64,000 bases of DNA. Origin: an uncultured Alphaproteobacteria bacterium (lineage in GTDB: Bacteria; Pseudomonadota; Alphaproteobacteria; RF32; CAG-239). A model generated the notes under the pieces. The model was not told the origin of the DNA. It searched no databases and was given only the letters and a program-made list of their open reading frames with translations. How positions within the stretch are numbered: position 1 is the stretch's first letter; each line of letters starts with the position of its first letter. Positions 26,443 through 35,258 of this stretch are shown here, piece after piece. The stretch lies in contig CALXTQ010000008.1 of NCBI GenBank assembly GCA_944391485.1, forward strand, positions 1 to 64,000, read 5' to 3'. A program made the translations under genes and the position numbers.

Positions 26443-27717
26443 TTATTTATTGTTGTCTATGTTTTCAAAAGGGCTTGAAACGTCCGGAAGCAGGAGCTGG
26501 GGCTGCAGCGGTTCGGCAGAAGCGGCGGGCGCTGCCGTCTGCGGCTGAGCTGGCGTCTCAATAATAATTTTGGTTTCGGATTTTATGTCGGCCGGCTTGG
26601 GTTCCGCGGGAACTGCCGCGGCGCGCTGCTGCGGTTTGACCGGCGCGCGGGACGAAGCCTGCGCGATGCCGAGGTATTTTTCTATCGCCTTTTGCTCTTT
26701 TTCTTTTTCTTTGGAGGTAATCAGGCCAAGATCGTGAATTACCTCAAGCTTGCGGATGTCTTTGGCTGCGTCCAGAATATTTTTTGACGGAGCTTTGGGT
26801 TTCAGTCTCTGGCGCGGATGCGGCGGCAGAACAGCCTCGATAATCAGGTTCCTTTCCGCGGAAAACTCCCTGGGCGTAATGGCTCTGGCCTCAACGGCCT
26901 CTTTCAGCGCGTTAATCCTTTCCAAAATCAGGTCGGGAGAAGGAACCGGCGCTCCGATGCCGTAAGCGGGCGGCGTGCTGGTCAGCGGCAGAAGACCGCC
27001 GATGTTGGCCATGCGTCCGTTGAGAAACTCGTCTTTGGTAATCATGTCGTTTTCGGCAAGTTCCTTTAAAATCAGAAAACGGGAAATGGCGTTCTTTTCT
27101 TCGTCCGAAAACAGAACTTCAACCGCTTTGACATCTGCTTCCGAAACGGCTCTGTTATCGGCGGCGCGGGTCTGTTCGCGGATGAACAGCGCTTCCTCCA
27201 GAGCCGATTTTCCCTGTCGGGCCGCCGCTTCGCCGCTGATGTTGAACATTTTCATGCCGTTTTTGTCTTCGATAATCATTTCGCTTTGGTTCATGTTAAT
27301 CAGGCGAAGGCGCTGCTTTGCGATTTCGGACATTTTCTGCGGCTGGCCGCTGCGGCTGCCCAGAATTGTCGTTTCGTCGCCGCCGATAAGCATCAAGTCT
27401 TCGTAATACTGGCGCGCGCGGTTCGGACGTCCGAGCTGTTCATAAACCAGCGCGCCGACCATCAGAGCTTGCGGATGGCGGGGATTGTTGGTCAGGGCGT
27501 TGATGACGTGTTCCTCGGCTTCTTTGAAATTTCCTTGAGAATAAGCAACGGTTGCCAATGTGGCTTCTTTATTGCCCCGGCCGTAATAGTTTTTGTTTTC
27601 TTTCCAGCTGTGGCTGGGTTCGCCGTCGGCCTCTTTTTCAAACAGGGCGCAGGAGCTGAGCAGTCCGGCCGCCAGGCCGGCAATGCAGAAGCTGTTTATG
27701 ATCTTTCTTGAAAACAC
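26443..27717 (-). CDS. TPR-like lipoprotein
   Basis: A 424-aa protein. I choose GTG at 27717, seven bases after AAGGAG, over the upstream TTG. The N-terminus VFSRKIINSFCIAGLAAGLLSSC gives a lipoprotein signal with lipobox LSSC, so the mature protein would be anchored at Cys. A tetratricopeptide-like helical region follows (EATLATVAYSQGNFKEAEEHVINALTNNPRHPQAL, LVYEQLGRPNRARQYYEDLM). The last 60-70 residues are Pro/Ala-rich (QPQTAAPAASAEP) and probably extended. It may be an envelope scaffold protein. No specific family is recognised. Confidence 0.7.
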   Translation of the reverse strand: MFSRKIINSFCIAGLAAGLLSSCALFEKEADGEPSHSWKENKNYYGRGNKEATLATVAYSQGNFKEAEEHVINALTNNPRHPQALMVGALVYEQLGRPNRARQYYEDLMLIGGDETTILGSRSGQPQKMSEIAKQRLRLINMNQSEMIIEDKNGMKMFNISGEAAARQGKSALEEALFIREQTRAADNRAVSEADVKAVEVLFSDEEKNAISRFLILKELAENDMITKDEFLNGRMANIGGLLPLTSTPPAYGIGAPVPSPDLILERINALKEAVEARAITPREFSAERNLIIEAVLPPHPRQRLKPKAPSKNILDAAKDIRKLEVIHDLGLITSKEKEKEQKAIEKYLGIAQASSRAPVKPQQRAAAVPAEPKPADIKSETKIIIETPAQPQTAAPAASAEPLQPQLLLPDVSSPFENIDNNK

Positions 27718-27816
27718 AAGATTACTCCTTAAAATTGGCAAAAACTCTTATTTGCTCCCCATATTATAAAATATTAACTTACATTACAATAATTTTGTTT
27801 GCTTTGTTAATTTTGC

Positions 27817-27844
27817 TTGATTTAAAATTTTTTTTAGCTAGTAT
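27817..27844 (+). promoter_or_regulatory. tRNA-Leu promoter
   Basis: TTGATT (27817-27822), a 16-base spacer and TAGTAT (27839-27844) lie about 30 bases before tRNA-Leu. The element resembles the one upstream of tRNA-Val (TTGCTTGATT followed by a T-rich spacer). Confidence 0.5.
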
Positions 27845-27874
27845 GCAAGCAAAATGAACTAATTTGCTGAAATT

Positions 27875-27959
27875 GCGGGCGTGGTGGAATTGGTAGACAC
27901 GCCAGACTTAGGATCTGGTGACGCAAGTTGTGAGAGTTCGAGTCTCTCCGCCCGCACCA
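27875..27959 (+). tRNA. tRNA-Leu (UAG)
   Basis: An 85-base type II tRNA with encoded CCA. Acceptor GCGGGCG pairs with CGCCCGC, the anticodon loop CTTAGGA contains TAG, there is a long variable arm, and the T-loop is GTTCGAGTC. It lies 59 bases upstream of tig, an arrangement often seen in Alphaproteobacteria. Confidence 0.97.
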
Positions 27960-28018
27960 TCGGTCTGTAATCTGGATTATGCGCCGGCGGTTAACCCTAA
28001 ATTTTAAGAGAAAAATTC

Positions 28019-29449
28019 ATGAATGTAACCGAATTAAAATCTGAAGGCTTAAAAAAAGAATTTAAAGTCGTTATTCCTTTCAAAGATTTTGATAAAAAAG
28101 TCGATGAAAAGATCAATGTTATTGCCAAAACCACTAAGCTTCCCGGTTTCCGTCCGGGAAAAGCTCCCAAGGAAATGCTGAAGCAGAAATACCGCGCTTC
28201 GGTAATGGGTGAGGTTCTGGATGAGACGGTCAGAAACGCCGCGGATGAGGTTATCCGCAGCAAAAAGCTCCGTCCGGCAATGATGCCCGACATTAAAATT
28301 ACGGCGTTTTCCGACGGCAAGGACGTTGAATTCGAGATCAGTTTGGAAAATCTGCCCGAAATTAAAACCGGCGATTTTTCCAAAATCGAACTGGAAAAAC
28401 TGATGGCCGAGGTTCCGGCGGAAGAAGTCAGCAAAGCTTTGGAATATCTGGCCAAGGCCCGCAAAGAAACCGTTAAGGTTGAAGATGACAGAGCCGCGGC
28501 AAAGGGCGACACGACCGTTATTGATTTTGTCGGTTCCGTTGATGGTGTCGAATTTCAGGGCGGAAAGGGCAGCAATTATCCTCTGGAACTGGGATCTGGT
28601 TCTTTCATTCCGGGTTTTGAAGACCAGCTGATCGGTAAAAAGGCCGGTGATAAGATTGATGTCAAGGTTAAGTTCCCCGAGAACTATCATGCAAAAGATC
28701 TGGCCGGAAAAGACGCCGTGTTTGCCGTTGAAGTTAAAGAACTGCGTAGCTCCAAACCGGTCGAGATCAATGATGATTTTGCCAAATCTCTCGGCGAAGA
28801 AAGCCTGGATAAACTCAAGTCGGTTATTGCAGAACGGATTAAGGGAGACTATGAAACGGCTTCCCGTATGAAACTGAAGCGCGCCCTGCTTGACAATCTG
28901 GACAAGGCTTATAATTTTGAGGTGCCGCAGGGACTGGTCGATGCCGAATACAAAAGCATCGAAGCTCAGTATCAGCAAGCTAAAAAGTATAATCAGCTGG
29001 ATGAAAGCGAAAAAGCCAAGTCAGAAAAAGATCTGCTGGCCGAGTATAAGGATATTGCCCTGCGCCGCGTTAAGCTGGGACTGCTGCTGTCCGAGATCGG
29101 CAAGGAAGCTAAAATCGAGATTACGCCTGATGACATCAATAAGGCCATTATGAACGAGGCTAAAAAATATCCGGGACAGGAAAAGGCTGTTTTTGATTAT
29201 TATCTGAAAAACAAACAGGCGGTTGAGTCCCTGAAAGCTCCGGTTTTTGAGGAGAAAATTGTAGATCATATTCTCAGCAAGGCCAAAGTAAACGAAAAGA
29301 CGGTTTCTATTGAAGAACTGTATAATTTTGACGAAGATAAAAAGCAGGCTAAAAAGACCGCCGCCAAAAAAGAAACAAAGGCTGCGGATAAAAAAGGAGC
29401 TGGCGATAAAAAGGAAACCGCCAAAAAGGCATCTAAAAAAACAGCTTAA
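28019..29449 (+). CDS. tig: Trigger factor
   Basis: A ribosome-associated chaperone with prolyl isomerase activity. The 476-aa protein has the N-terminal ribosome-binding domain with signature PGFRPGKAPKEMLKQKY. The FKBP-like domain holds DTTVIDFVGSVDGVEFQGG and FIPGFEDQLIGKKAGD, followed by the C-terminal helical arms. The last ~45 residues are very Lys/Ala-rich (KKTAAKKETKAADKKGA), a low-complexity tail that makes the protein longer than the ~430-aa E. coli protein. The gene is closed by a terminator, so it is separated from clpP, its usual neighbour. Confidence 0.96.
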   Translation: MNVTELKSEGLKKEFKVVIPFKDFDKKVDEKINVIAKTTKLPGFRPGKAPKEMLKQKYRASVMGEVLDETVRNAADEVIRSKKLRPAMMPDIKITAFSDGKDVEFEISLENLPEIKTGDFSKIELEKLMAEVPAEEVSKALEYLAKARKETVKVEDDRAAAKGDTTVIDFVGSVDGVEFQGGKGSNYPLELGSGSFIPGFEDQLIGKKAGDKIDVKVKFPENYHAKDLAGKDAVFAVEVKELRSSKPVEINDDFAKSLGEESLDKLKSVIAERIKGDYETASRMKLKRALLDNLDKAYNFEVPQGLVDAEYKSIEAQYQQAKKYNQLDESEKAKSEKDLLAEYKDIALRRVKLGLLLSEIGKEAKIEITPDDINKAIMNEAKKYPGQEKAVFDYYLKNKQAVESLKAPVFEEKIVDHILSKAKVNEKTVSIEELYNFDEDKKQAKKTAAKKETKAADKKGAGDKKETAKKASKKTA

Positions 29450-29468
29450 TTTTGTTGTTTGTTTTATG

Positions 29469-29500
29469 AACGGGGTACGGTTTTCGTATCCCGTTTTTTT
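29469..29500 (+). terminator. tig terminator
   Basis: ACGGGGTAC (29470-29478) pairs with GTATCCCGT (29486-29494) using one G-T pair, followed by T7. Confidence 0.85.
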
Positions 29501-29604
29501 GTGAATGAAGCGGAGATTTTGGATGTCCGGAGCCGGTGGCGGGGAGATGCGCCGGCTTTTTCAGGACAATCTGCCGGCCGAATGGAAGCGGTGAGGAAAT
29601 ATGC

Positions 29605-29629
29605 ACCGGTTGATCATAAAGCAACCGGT
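29605..29629. repeat. Inverted repeat in the tig-gtrA gap
   Basis: ACCGGTTG (29605-29612) and CAACCGGT (29622-29629) are perfect 8-base arms around a 9-base loop, with no T run on either side. The gap (29501-29734) is otherwise GC-rich and holds no gene I can support. Confidence 0.4.
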
Positions 29630-29734
29630 TTCGGAAAAGGAAAAGTCTGATTGTTGCGCAAATGCCCGGCCGTTTCGGATACAGAAAACAACCGGACGGA
29701 AAGTTTTATAAAAAGTTTCGGAAAGGCGGAGACG

Positions 29735-30151
29735 TTAGCCGGTTTTTTTGAATGTTATATATTTGTGGACAAGAAATGTAATAATTGTTGAGAGCACCAC
29801 ATAAAGCGCCTGAGCCAGAAGAATGTTCAAGTTTAGGCAGTCCGCGGTCAGAAACAAAAAGGCATAGTTTAGCAAAAGCAGGGTCAGGTAGACGGCCCAG
29901 GCTTTTGAATATTCTGCGGACAGCCTGCCGTTTGATCGGAAAACATAATAGCGCATGGTAAAAATCGAAATGTTTACGGTCAGAAAATACAGGATAATCA
30001 GACTCAGCTGATAAGGTATTTTGATTATGTCGACGAACCAGACAAACAGCAGGTACGAAACCAGCGTGTTGAAACCGCCGACGAGCAGGAATCTGAGCTT
30101 TTGCGGTATTTTGAACCACAGGTTTTCGATATGACGGTATAAGCTGATCAT
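29735..30151 (-). CDS. GtrA-family membrane protein
   Basis: A 138-aa membrane protein with four spans, belonging to the GtrA-like family. These proteins are thought to move undecaprenyl-linked sugars across the inner membrane. The family pattern is clear in KLRFLLVGGFNTLVSYLLFV, then VNISIFTMRYYVFRS and the C-terminal VVLSTIITFLVHKYITFK. It overlaps the start of the 556-aa membrane protein by four bases, so the two are translationally coupled. The lipid-linked sugar could be supplied by the GT2 enzyme at 33588. Confidence 0.88.
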   Translation of the reverse strand: MISLYRHIENLWFKIPQKLRFLLVGGFNTLVSYLLFVWFVDIIKIPYQLSLIILYFLTVNISIFTMRYYVFRSNGRLSAEYSKAWAVYLTLLLLNYAFLFLTADCLNLNILLAQALYVVLSTIITFLVHKYITFKKTG

Positions 30152-31818
30152 TTGATTTTGTATATCCGGAACAGTTTGTTTTCAAATACCAGTTCATGCG
30201 GCAGAATGGAGAGATGGACATGATCAATGTCGGCCCGGCCTTTTTTTATGATATAATAATCGCCGGAAACGGGTTTGCTCTCGCCTTTGATCTTGGCAAG
30301 AGCTCCTTCCATCTGCTTATAAATCCACAGAGTCAGCCGGTTGCTTTTATTGTCTTCGGAAATGGTCGGAAATTTGAAAGTGATGTCAGCCCCGGGAAAA
30401 TAGTACATTAACGCCGAACCCCAGTTTTCGCGCACCCAGTCGGAATCTTCCGTCAACGGAGAAAACATGATGCTGAGGCTTTTTCCGTTCCGGATGTCCC
30501 GGGCAAAAAATTCTGCGGCTTCCCTGTAACTGCGGCCGTTTTCGTGTTTATAAACGGCGGCGTTGAGAAATACGGACACCCCCAGAACACAGCAGGCCAG
30601 TAGAACAGGTATTGTTTTGCCGCTGGTGTTACGGGCCAGATATATGAGGCTGAAGACGTCTGTCAGGACAATATAATAACTCTTGTAAGCAACATGTTCG
30701 AGTTCGGGAGCGAGCCGCAGGAAAAAAACGATATGAACCAGAACACAGGTTCCGGCAAACAGCAGTCCTTCGTTGAACAGAGCGCCGTTAAAACTTTCTT
30801 TTCTGATGATTTTTCCCGCAACTGTCAGCCAGGCCAGAACCGTCAGGATGATTTCGACCTTGTAGAGACTGAAAAGATATGAAAAAGAACGGACGCGGGG
30901 CAGACTGTAAATGTTTTCATCCAGCTCAACCACAACGAAAAGGTAAAAAACAGCGAAAGCCAGACAGCAGAAAAACAGCATGCTTTCCAGAGGCAGAGAG
31001 CGGGCAAGGCGGATCGGCCGGAAGATATTGGAAAAATTTATTTTTTCCTGAAAAATATCCTGCAGAACGGCAAAAGCCAGCAGACCGCCGTAGAAAATAA
31101 CAGCTGTTTCTTTGGTAAAAACGGCCAGCAGGGTAAAAACAGAAAACCACCAGAGGCTGCCGTAGCGGCCGGTACGGGAAAATTTTCTGACAAAGATCAG
31201 CGACGTCAGAATGAAAATCAGGATATTCTGTTCCGCAAAAATGATGTTGTTGAGCCAGAAAACGGCGGGAATCATCATTATCAGGGATATTGCGAGCAAT
31301 CTCCTCGCCGGAGCCAGAAAGTCCAGAAAACGGTATAACAGCCAGACGATAAGGATTTGCTTTGCAATGATAAAGAGGTTGATAATGTTGAAGTTATGGC
31401 TGACAGCGTAGATGAAGTTCAGATCAAAGAAAGACACCGGGCAGAGACGCGTGATGTTGTAATAGGCGTTCAGTCCCCGGTGAAAGGTAAAAATCGTGTT
31501 GACGCTCATAAGGTCGTAATTGTTGAACAGGGTGTCGTCCAGAGAATATATAACGCCGGCATAGGCGGAAATGACGGCGGCCAGAAAAGCCAGAGCCGCC
31601 TTGTCAGTTCTGTTCCGCCAGTCAAAAGCCGCGGCGGCTTCGGGCAACAGGTTCGGACAGCGAACCGGATTCCGCCAGCGGATGAGAGAATAAAACAGAT
31701 ATAAAAGAACCAGTGTTGCCGCCGCATATATGTACCAGGGCCGGTCAAAAAAATAAAATTTGAAATTGCGTAAAATCGTGGAGATTATGTTATCTTGAAA
31801 TAACGGTTCGCTAATCAT
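30148..31818 (-). CDS. Polytopic membrane protein, probable lipid-dependent glycosyltransferase
   Basis: A 556-aa protein with roughly ten membrane spans and a soluble C-terminal ~130-residue domain. It looks like a GtrC- or PMT-type transferase that uses polyprenyl-linked sugars, but no catalytic motif is certain. The first loop after span two contains SLDDTLFNNYDLMS, with acidic residues where such enzymes have their catalytic Asp. It starts 8 bases inside the upstream GT2 gene and overlaps gtrA, so it belongs to the same operon. This fits the GtrA-GtrB-GtrC theme, but the role remains an inference. Confidence 0.6.
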   Translation of the reverse strand: MISEPLFQDNIISTILRNFKFYFFDRPWYIYAAATLVLLYLFYSLIRWRNPVRCPNLLPEAAAAFDWRNRTDKAALAFLAAVISAYAGVIYSLDDTLFNNYDLMSVNTIFTFHRGLNAYYNITRLCPVSFFDLNFIYAVSHNFNIINLFIIAKQILIVWLLYRFLDFLAPARRLLAISLIMMIPAVFWLNNIIFAEQNILIFILTSLIFVRKFSRTGRYGSLWWFSVFTLLAVFTKETAVIFYGGLLAFAVLQDIFQEKINFSNIFRPIRLARSLPLESMLFFCCLAFAVFYLFVVVELDENIYSLPRVRSFSYLFSLYKVEIILTVLAWLTVAGKIIRKESFNGALFNEGLLFAGTCVLVHIVFFLRLAPELEHVAYKSYYIVLTDVFSLIYLARNTSGKTIPVLLACCVLGVSVFLNAAVYKHENGRSYREAAEFFARDIRNGKSLSIMFSPLTEDSDWVRENWGSALMYYFPGADITFKFPTISEDNKSNRLTLWIYKQMEGALAKIKGESKPVSGDYYIIKKGRADIDHVHLSILPHELVFENKLFRIYKIK

Positions 31819-32644
31819 GTTTGTTCCTCAAAAAGAATTTCAATCTTAACTTTTGCAGCATGACCAGTATATAAGGATAGAAAAATGACTTTTTTTCCAA
31901 AAGTTTCAAAACGTCTTTTTTTACCTTTCTGTCGGCAAAACGCATGGATCGTTTGTTTTTCAGAGAAAAGTTTCCGCCGTGATAATGGTAAAGAAATAAG
32001 ACTTCAGAGAGGTTGGCGAGCTTCCAGCCGGCAGCTAAAATCTGTCGGCAGAGGTCAAAATCTTCAGCCGGAGTATAGCTGGGGTTGTAGCGGATATTAT
32101 CGCGGACGAGAGCCTGACGGCGCAGCATCGAAGATGAATGCATTACCGGGTTGCCGCGCAGCATGTCGTTGATGTCCGGATGTTCCGGCTGACACCATAT
32201 CCAGCCGAGATTGATAAAACGCTGTTTCAGCCTGCCGAAAAAACCGGGAGAAGGTGGAAATTTGCAAAACAGTTTTCCCCAGCTGCCGAGCATAGCAACT
32301 TCAGGATTTTTATCCATAAATTCGACTTGTTTCCGCAGGCGGTCGGGTAGGGACAGATCGTCATTGTCCATGATAGCCAGATATTCTCCCGAGGCTAAGT
32401 CCATGAGGCGGTTCCGGCTTCCCGAAATGCCGAGATTTTTTTTATTAGAAAAATATTTGAGGCGGGGATCGGTAAATTTTTTGATGATTTCCTCGGAGTT
32501 GTCGGTTGAGGCATCATTGAGGAGGAGCAGCTCGAAATCTTCGAATGTCTGCGACAAAATGCTCCTTATCGCGTCTTCCAGAAAAGGAGCGCTGTTATAG
32601 ACCGGAATAAGTACTGATACTTTAGGGCAATTACTTGTACACAT
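31811..32644 (-). CDS. Family 2 glycosyltransferase
   Basis: A 277-aa GT-A-type inverting transferase. The N-terminus KVSVLIPVYNSAPFLEDAIRS is the classic GT2 start, followed by LLLNDASTDNSEEII, then NLGISGSRNRLMDLASGEYLAIMDNDDLS with DND as the metal-binding DXD-like motif. The Cys-rich start (MCTSNCPK) is just ahead. I choose ATG 32644; a TTG at 32653 has a similar context. It has no membrane span, unlike the GtrB-type protein at 33588, and is the first gene of the minus operon. Confidence 0.9.
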   Translation of the reverse strand: MCTSNCPKVSVLIPVYNSAPFLEDAIRSILSQTFEDFELLLLNDASTDNSEEIIKKFTDPRLKYFSNKKNLGISGSRNRLMDLASGEYLAIMDNDDLSLPDRLRKQVEFMDKNPEVAMLGSWGKLFCKFPPSPGFFGRLKQRFINLGWIWCQPEHPDINDMLRGNPVMHSSSMLRRQALVRDNIRYNPSYTPAEDFDLCRQILAAGWKLANLSEVLFLYHYHGGNFSLKNKRSMRFADRKVKKDVLKLLEKKSFFYPYILVMLQKLRLKFFLRNKHD

Positions 32645-32737
32645 GACTTTCAAAATTTTTGTACATTTTATATTTAATATAATACGATGAAAAATATTGT
32701 TGTGTCTACAAAAATAACGGGATTGTGAAAGTTGAGT

Positions 32738-33586
32738 ATGTTTTTTAAATCAGGTAATTCTGGAACTGAATCTTTGTCGTATTCTGGAGAACGTTTTATT
32801 CCAACGGATAAAGCATCTATTATGGCGTTAGAACATTATCACAGATATTATTTTGCCAGACAGTTTTGCGAGGGAAAGAAAGTTTTGGATTTTGCCTGCG
32901 GAGAAGGATACGGTTGTGAAATTTTGAGGCAGAGTGCGGCGGAGGTTTACGGTTGTGATATTTCGCAAGAGGCGGTAACTTATGCTCTGCAGAAATACCC
33001 GACTGTTAATTTTCGTGTCGGATCTTTGGCGGAAGATCTTTTTGCGGAAAATTCTTTTGATGTTATTACATGTTTTGAAACGATAGAACATGTTGAGGCG
33101 GAAATTCAGGATGCGGCTCTTAAAAATTTTGCGAAATATCTTAAACCGGAAGGTATCTTGTTTGTTTCGACTCCTAATTTAGAATCTCCTTTATGGGTAC
33201 CAAATTCGTTTCATAAAAAAGAATTTACCGAAAGGGAATTCTATCAGTTTCTGAATAAATATTTTTCGTATGTTCGTATTATCGGACAGGATGTATCCTG
33301 TGTTAGTTATATGGAAGATTTGTCCCGTGCATCGTATCTTCAGATACCGGAACTGTCGCAAACACATGCTCCCCGTTACTTGATTGCCCTTTGTTCTCAG
33401 ACGCCTCTTTCAAAGGTTGTACCGACATTTTCAGTTGACATTACCGGTTCATCTTTTGTACAGTTAGCTCATGTCAAACGCGTTGTAGTTAATTTGGCGC
33501 CATGGTTTAATAAAATAATAAAAGTATTATCTTTTTTAATGCCAACGAAAAGGTTGAAGTCCAAAATATCAAGGTACAGGTTTTAA
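32738..33586 (+). CDS. SAM-dependent methyltransferase
   Basis: A 282-aa class I methyltransferase. Motif I VLDFACGEGYGCEIL binds SAM, then YGCDISQEAV (acidic end of strand 2), DVITCFETIEHVE and a KYLKPEGILFVSTPN motif. These are standard for the UbiE/GlcNAc-like methyltransferase fold. Substrate is unknown; placement in a glycosylation locus suggests sugar or lipid-linked glycan methylation. Its codon use is visibly more A+T-rich than flanking genes (for example runs of tct, gtt, tat), a sign of recent acquisition. It diverges from the minus GT2 operon. Start ATG 32738 has a weak ribosome site. Confidence 0.85.
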   Translation: MFFKSGNSGTESLSYSGERFIPTDKASIMALEHYHRYYFARQFCEGKKVLDFACGEGYGCEILRQSAAEVYGCDISQEAVTYALQKYPTVNFRVGSLAEDLFAENSFDVITCFETIEHVEAEIQDAALKNFAKYLKPEGILFVSTPNLESPLWVPNSFHKKEFTEREFYQFLNKYFSYVRIIGQDVSCVSYMEDLSRASYLQIPELSQTHAPRYLIALCSQTPLSKVVPTFSVDITGSSFVQLAHVKRVVVNLAPWFNKIIKVLSFLMPTKRLKSKISRYRF

Positions 33587-33587
33587 T

Positions 33588-34535
33588 ATGCTTCCAAAAC
33601 TTGCCATAATCATGCCCTGTTACAATGAAGAGGAAGTCTTTCCGCAGACTGTTAAGGTCATCGGGGCGCTGCTGGATGATTTGATTGCGGCGAAAAAAGT
33701 CAGTCCGAAAAGCAGGATCTGCTTTGTGAATGACGGCAGTAAAGACAGAACATGGGAGCTGATTAAAAAAGCGGCGCGGAAAAACAAGAGAATTGCGGGG
33801 ATCAGCCTGTCGCGCAACTTCGGGCACCAGAAAGCGATCATTGCCGGAATGTATGACAGCGACGCCGATCTTTATGTAACGATTGACGCCGATTTGCAGG
33901 ACGACTGCAGCGCTATTCGCGAGATGCTAGAAAAAGCGGGCGAGGGCTGCGAGATTGTTTACGGCGTGCGCGACAGCCGCGATACGGATACCTGGTTCAA
34001 AAAATATTCGGCGCTGGCTTTTTATAAACTGATGCGGCTTCTCGGCGTAAACATCGTGTATAATCATGCCGATTTCCGCATGATGACGCGGCGGGCCGTG
34101 GATACGCTGAAGCAGTTTCCCGAGCGCAACCTGTTTCTGCGGGCGATGATGCCTCTGGTGGGGTTTAAGTCGGACAAGGTTTATTATGACCGCAAAGCGC
34201 GTCCGGCCGGCGAAACAAAATATCCGCTGATGAAAATGCTCGGTTTTGCCTGGAGCGGTATTTCGAGCTTTTCAATCGTGCCGCTGCGGCTGGTAACGTT
34301 TATGGGATTTTTTATCTGTTTTCTGAGCCTGTGTTTTCTCGGCTTTGTCATTTACCGCTGGTCGGTGCGGGGAACGATTGTCGGCTGGGCCTCACTGGTA
34401 ACCATTATTACGATTTTTTCCGGCGTGCAGCTGGTGTCGCTGGGAATTATCGGCGAATATCTTGCCAAAATTTTCGTGGAAGTCAAACGCCGTCCGCTGT
34501 ATATCGTCGATGAGAAGACCGGATTTGACGACTAA
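33588..34535 (+). CDS. GtrB/ArnC-like polyprenyl-phosphate glycosyltransferase
   Basis: A 315-aa GT2 enzyme with two C-terminal spans. It opens KLAIIMPCYNEEEVFPQTVKVI, has FVNDGSKDRTWELI, ISLSRNFGHQKAIIAGM and the metal motif TIDADLQDD, then two membrane segments (FMGFFICFLSLCFLGFVIY; ASLVTIITIFSGVQLVSLGIIGEYLAK). This is the layout of dolichyl/bactoprenyl-phosphate hexose synthases such as GtrB and ArnC. It likely makes the lipid-linked sugar that the GtrA and 556-aa proteins would use. Its ATG lies one base after the methyltransferase stop. Confidence 0.92.
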   Translation: MLPKLAIIMPCYNEEEVFPQTVKVIGALLDDLIAAKKVSPKSRICFVNDGSKDRTWELIKKAARKNKRIAGISLSRNFGHQKAIIAGMYDSDADLYVTIDADLQDDCSAIREMLEKAGEGCEIVYGVRDSRDTDTWFKKYSALAFYKLMRLLGVNIVYNHADFRMMTRRAVDTLKQFPERNLFLRAMMPLVGFKSDKVYYDRKARPAGETKYPLMKMLGFAWSGISSFSIVPLRLVTFMGFFICFLSLCFLGFVIYRWSVRGTIVGWASLVTIITIFSGVQLVSLGIIGEYLAKIFVEVKRRPLYIVDEKTGFDD

Positions 34536-34558
34536 AGGACGCAGTTATTAATAATTTA

Positions 34559-34587
34559 TTGATTATCTTGTTATATCTTTATATAAA
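34559..34587 (+). promoter_or_regulatory. Candidate clpP promoter
   Basis: TTGATT (34559-34564), a 17-base spacer and TATAAA (34582-34587) lie 33 bases before the clpP ATG. No sigma-32-type box was found. Confidence 0.5.
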
Positions 34588-34620
34588 AGATGAATATGTG
34601 TAATTGATAAGGAAGTTAAA

Positions 34621-35250
34621 ATGGCTGAGAGAAGTCCTTTGGAAATTTACGGCAGCACGCTGGTTCCCATGGTTATTGAGCAGACCTCAAAAGGCGAACG
34701 CTCTTTTGATATTTTTTCCAGACTGCTGAAAGAAAGAATTATTTTTCTGACCGGGGAGGTAAATGACGAAGTTTCCGCGCTGGTCTGCGCGCAGCTTCTG
34801 TTCTTGGAATCGGAAAATCCTAAAAAAGATATTTTCCTGTATATTAATTCGCCGGGCGGGGTTATTACCTCGGGAATGGCCATGTATGACACAATGCAGT
34901 ACATCAGTTGCGATGTGGCGACCATGTGCATCGGCCAGGCCTGCTCAATGGGGTCTTTCCTGCTGGCCGGCGGCGCAAAGGGAAAAAGATATTCTCTGCC
35001 GAATTCGCAGATTATGATTCACCAGCCGTCGGGCGGGGCAAAAGGCCAGGCGGCCGATATTGAAATTCAGGCCAAACTGATTTTGGATATGCGCAAACGC
35101 CTGAATGCCATCTATGCCGCCAATACCGGACAAAAGCTCTCGGTTATTGAAAAGGCCATGGACCGCGATAATTTTATGACGCCGGAAGAGGCTTTAAAAT
35201 TCGGTCTAATTGACCAGATTATTACCAATCGCGACGATGTTGTTAAATAG
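34621..35250 (+). CDS. clpP: ATP-dependent Clp protease proteolytic subunit
   Basis: ClpP forms a double-ring serine peptidase chamber fed by ClpX or ClpA. The 209-aa protein has catalytic Ser109 in [11 protein letters not shown], His134 in [18 protein letters not shown] and Asp183 in [10 protein letters not shown]. The N-terminus [23 protein letters not shown] carries the docking loop. Ribosome site AAGGAAG precedes the ATG. It is eight bases upstream of clpX, so they form an operon. Confidence 0.97.
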   Translation: MAERSPLEIYGSTLVPMVIEQTSKGERSFDIFSRLLKERIIFLTGEVNDEVSALVCAQLLFLESENPKKDIFLYINSPGGVITSGMAMYDTMQYISCDVATMCIGQACSMGSFLLAGGAKGKRYSLPNSQIMIHQPSGGAKGQAADIEIQAKLILDMRKRLNAIYAANTGQKLSVIEKAMDRDNFMTPEEALKFGLIDQIITNRDDVVK

Positions 35251-35258
35251 AGGTTGAT

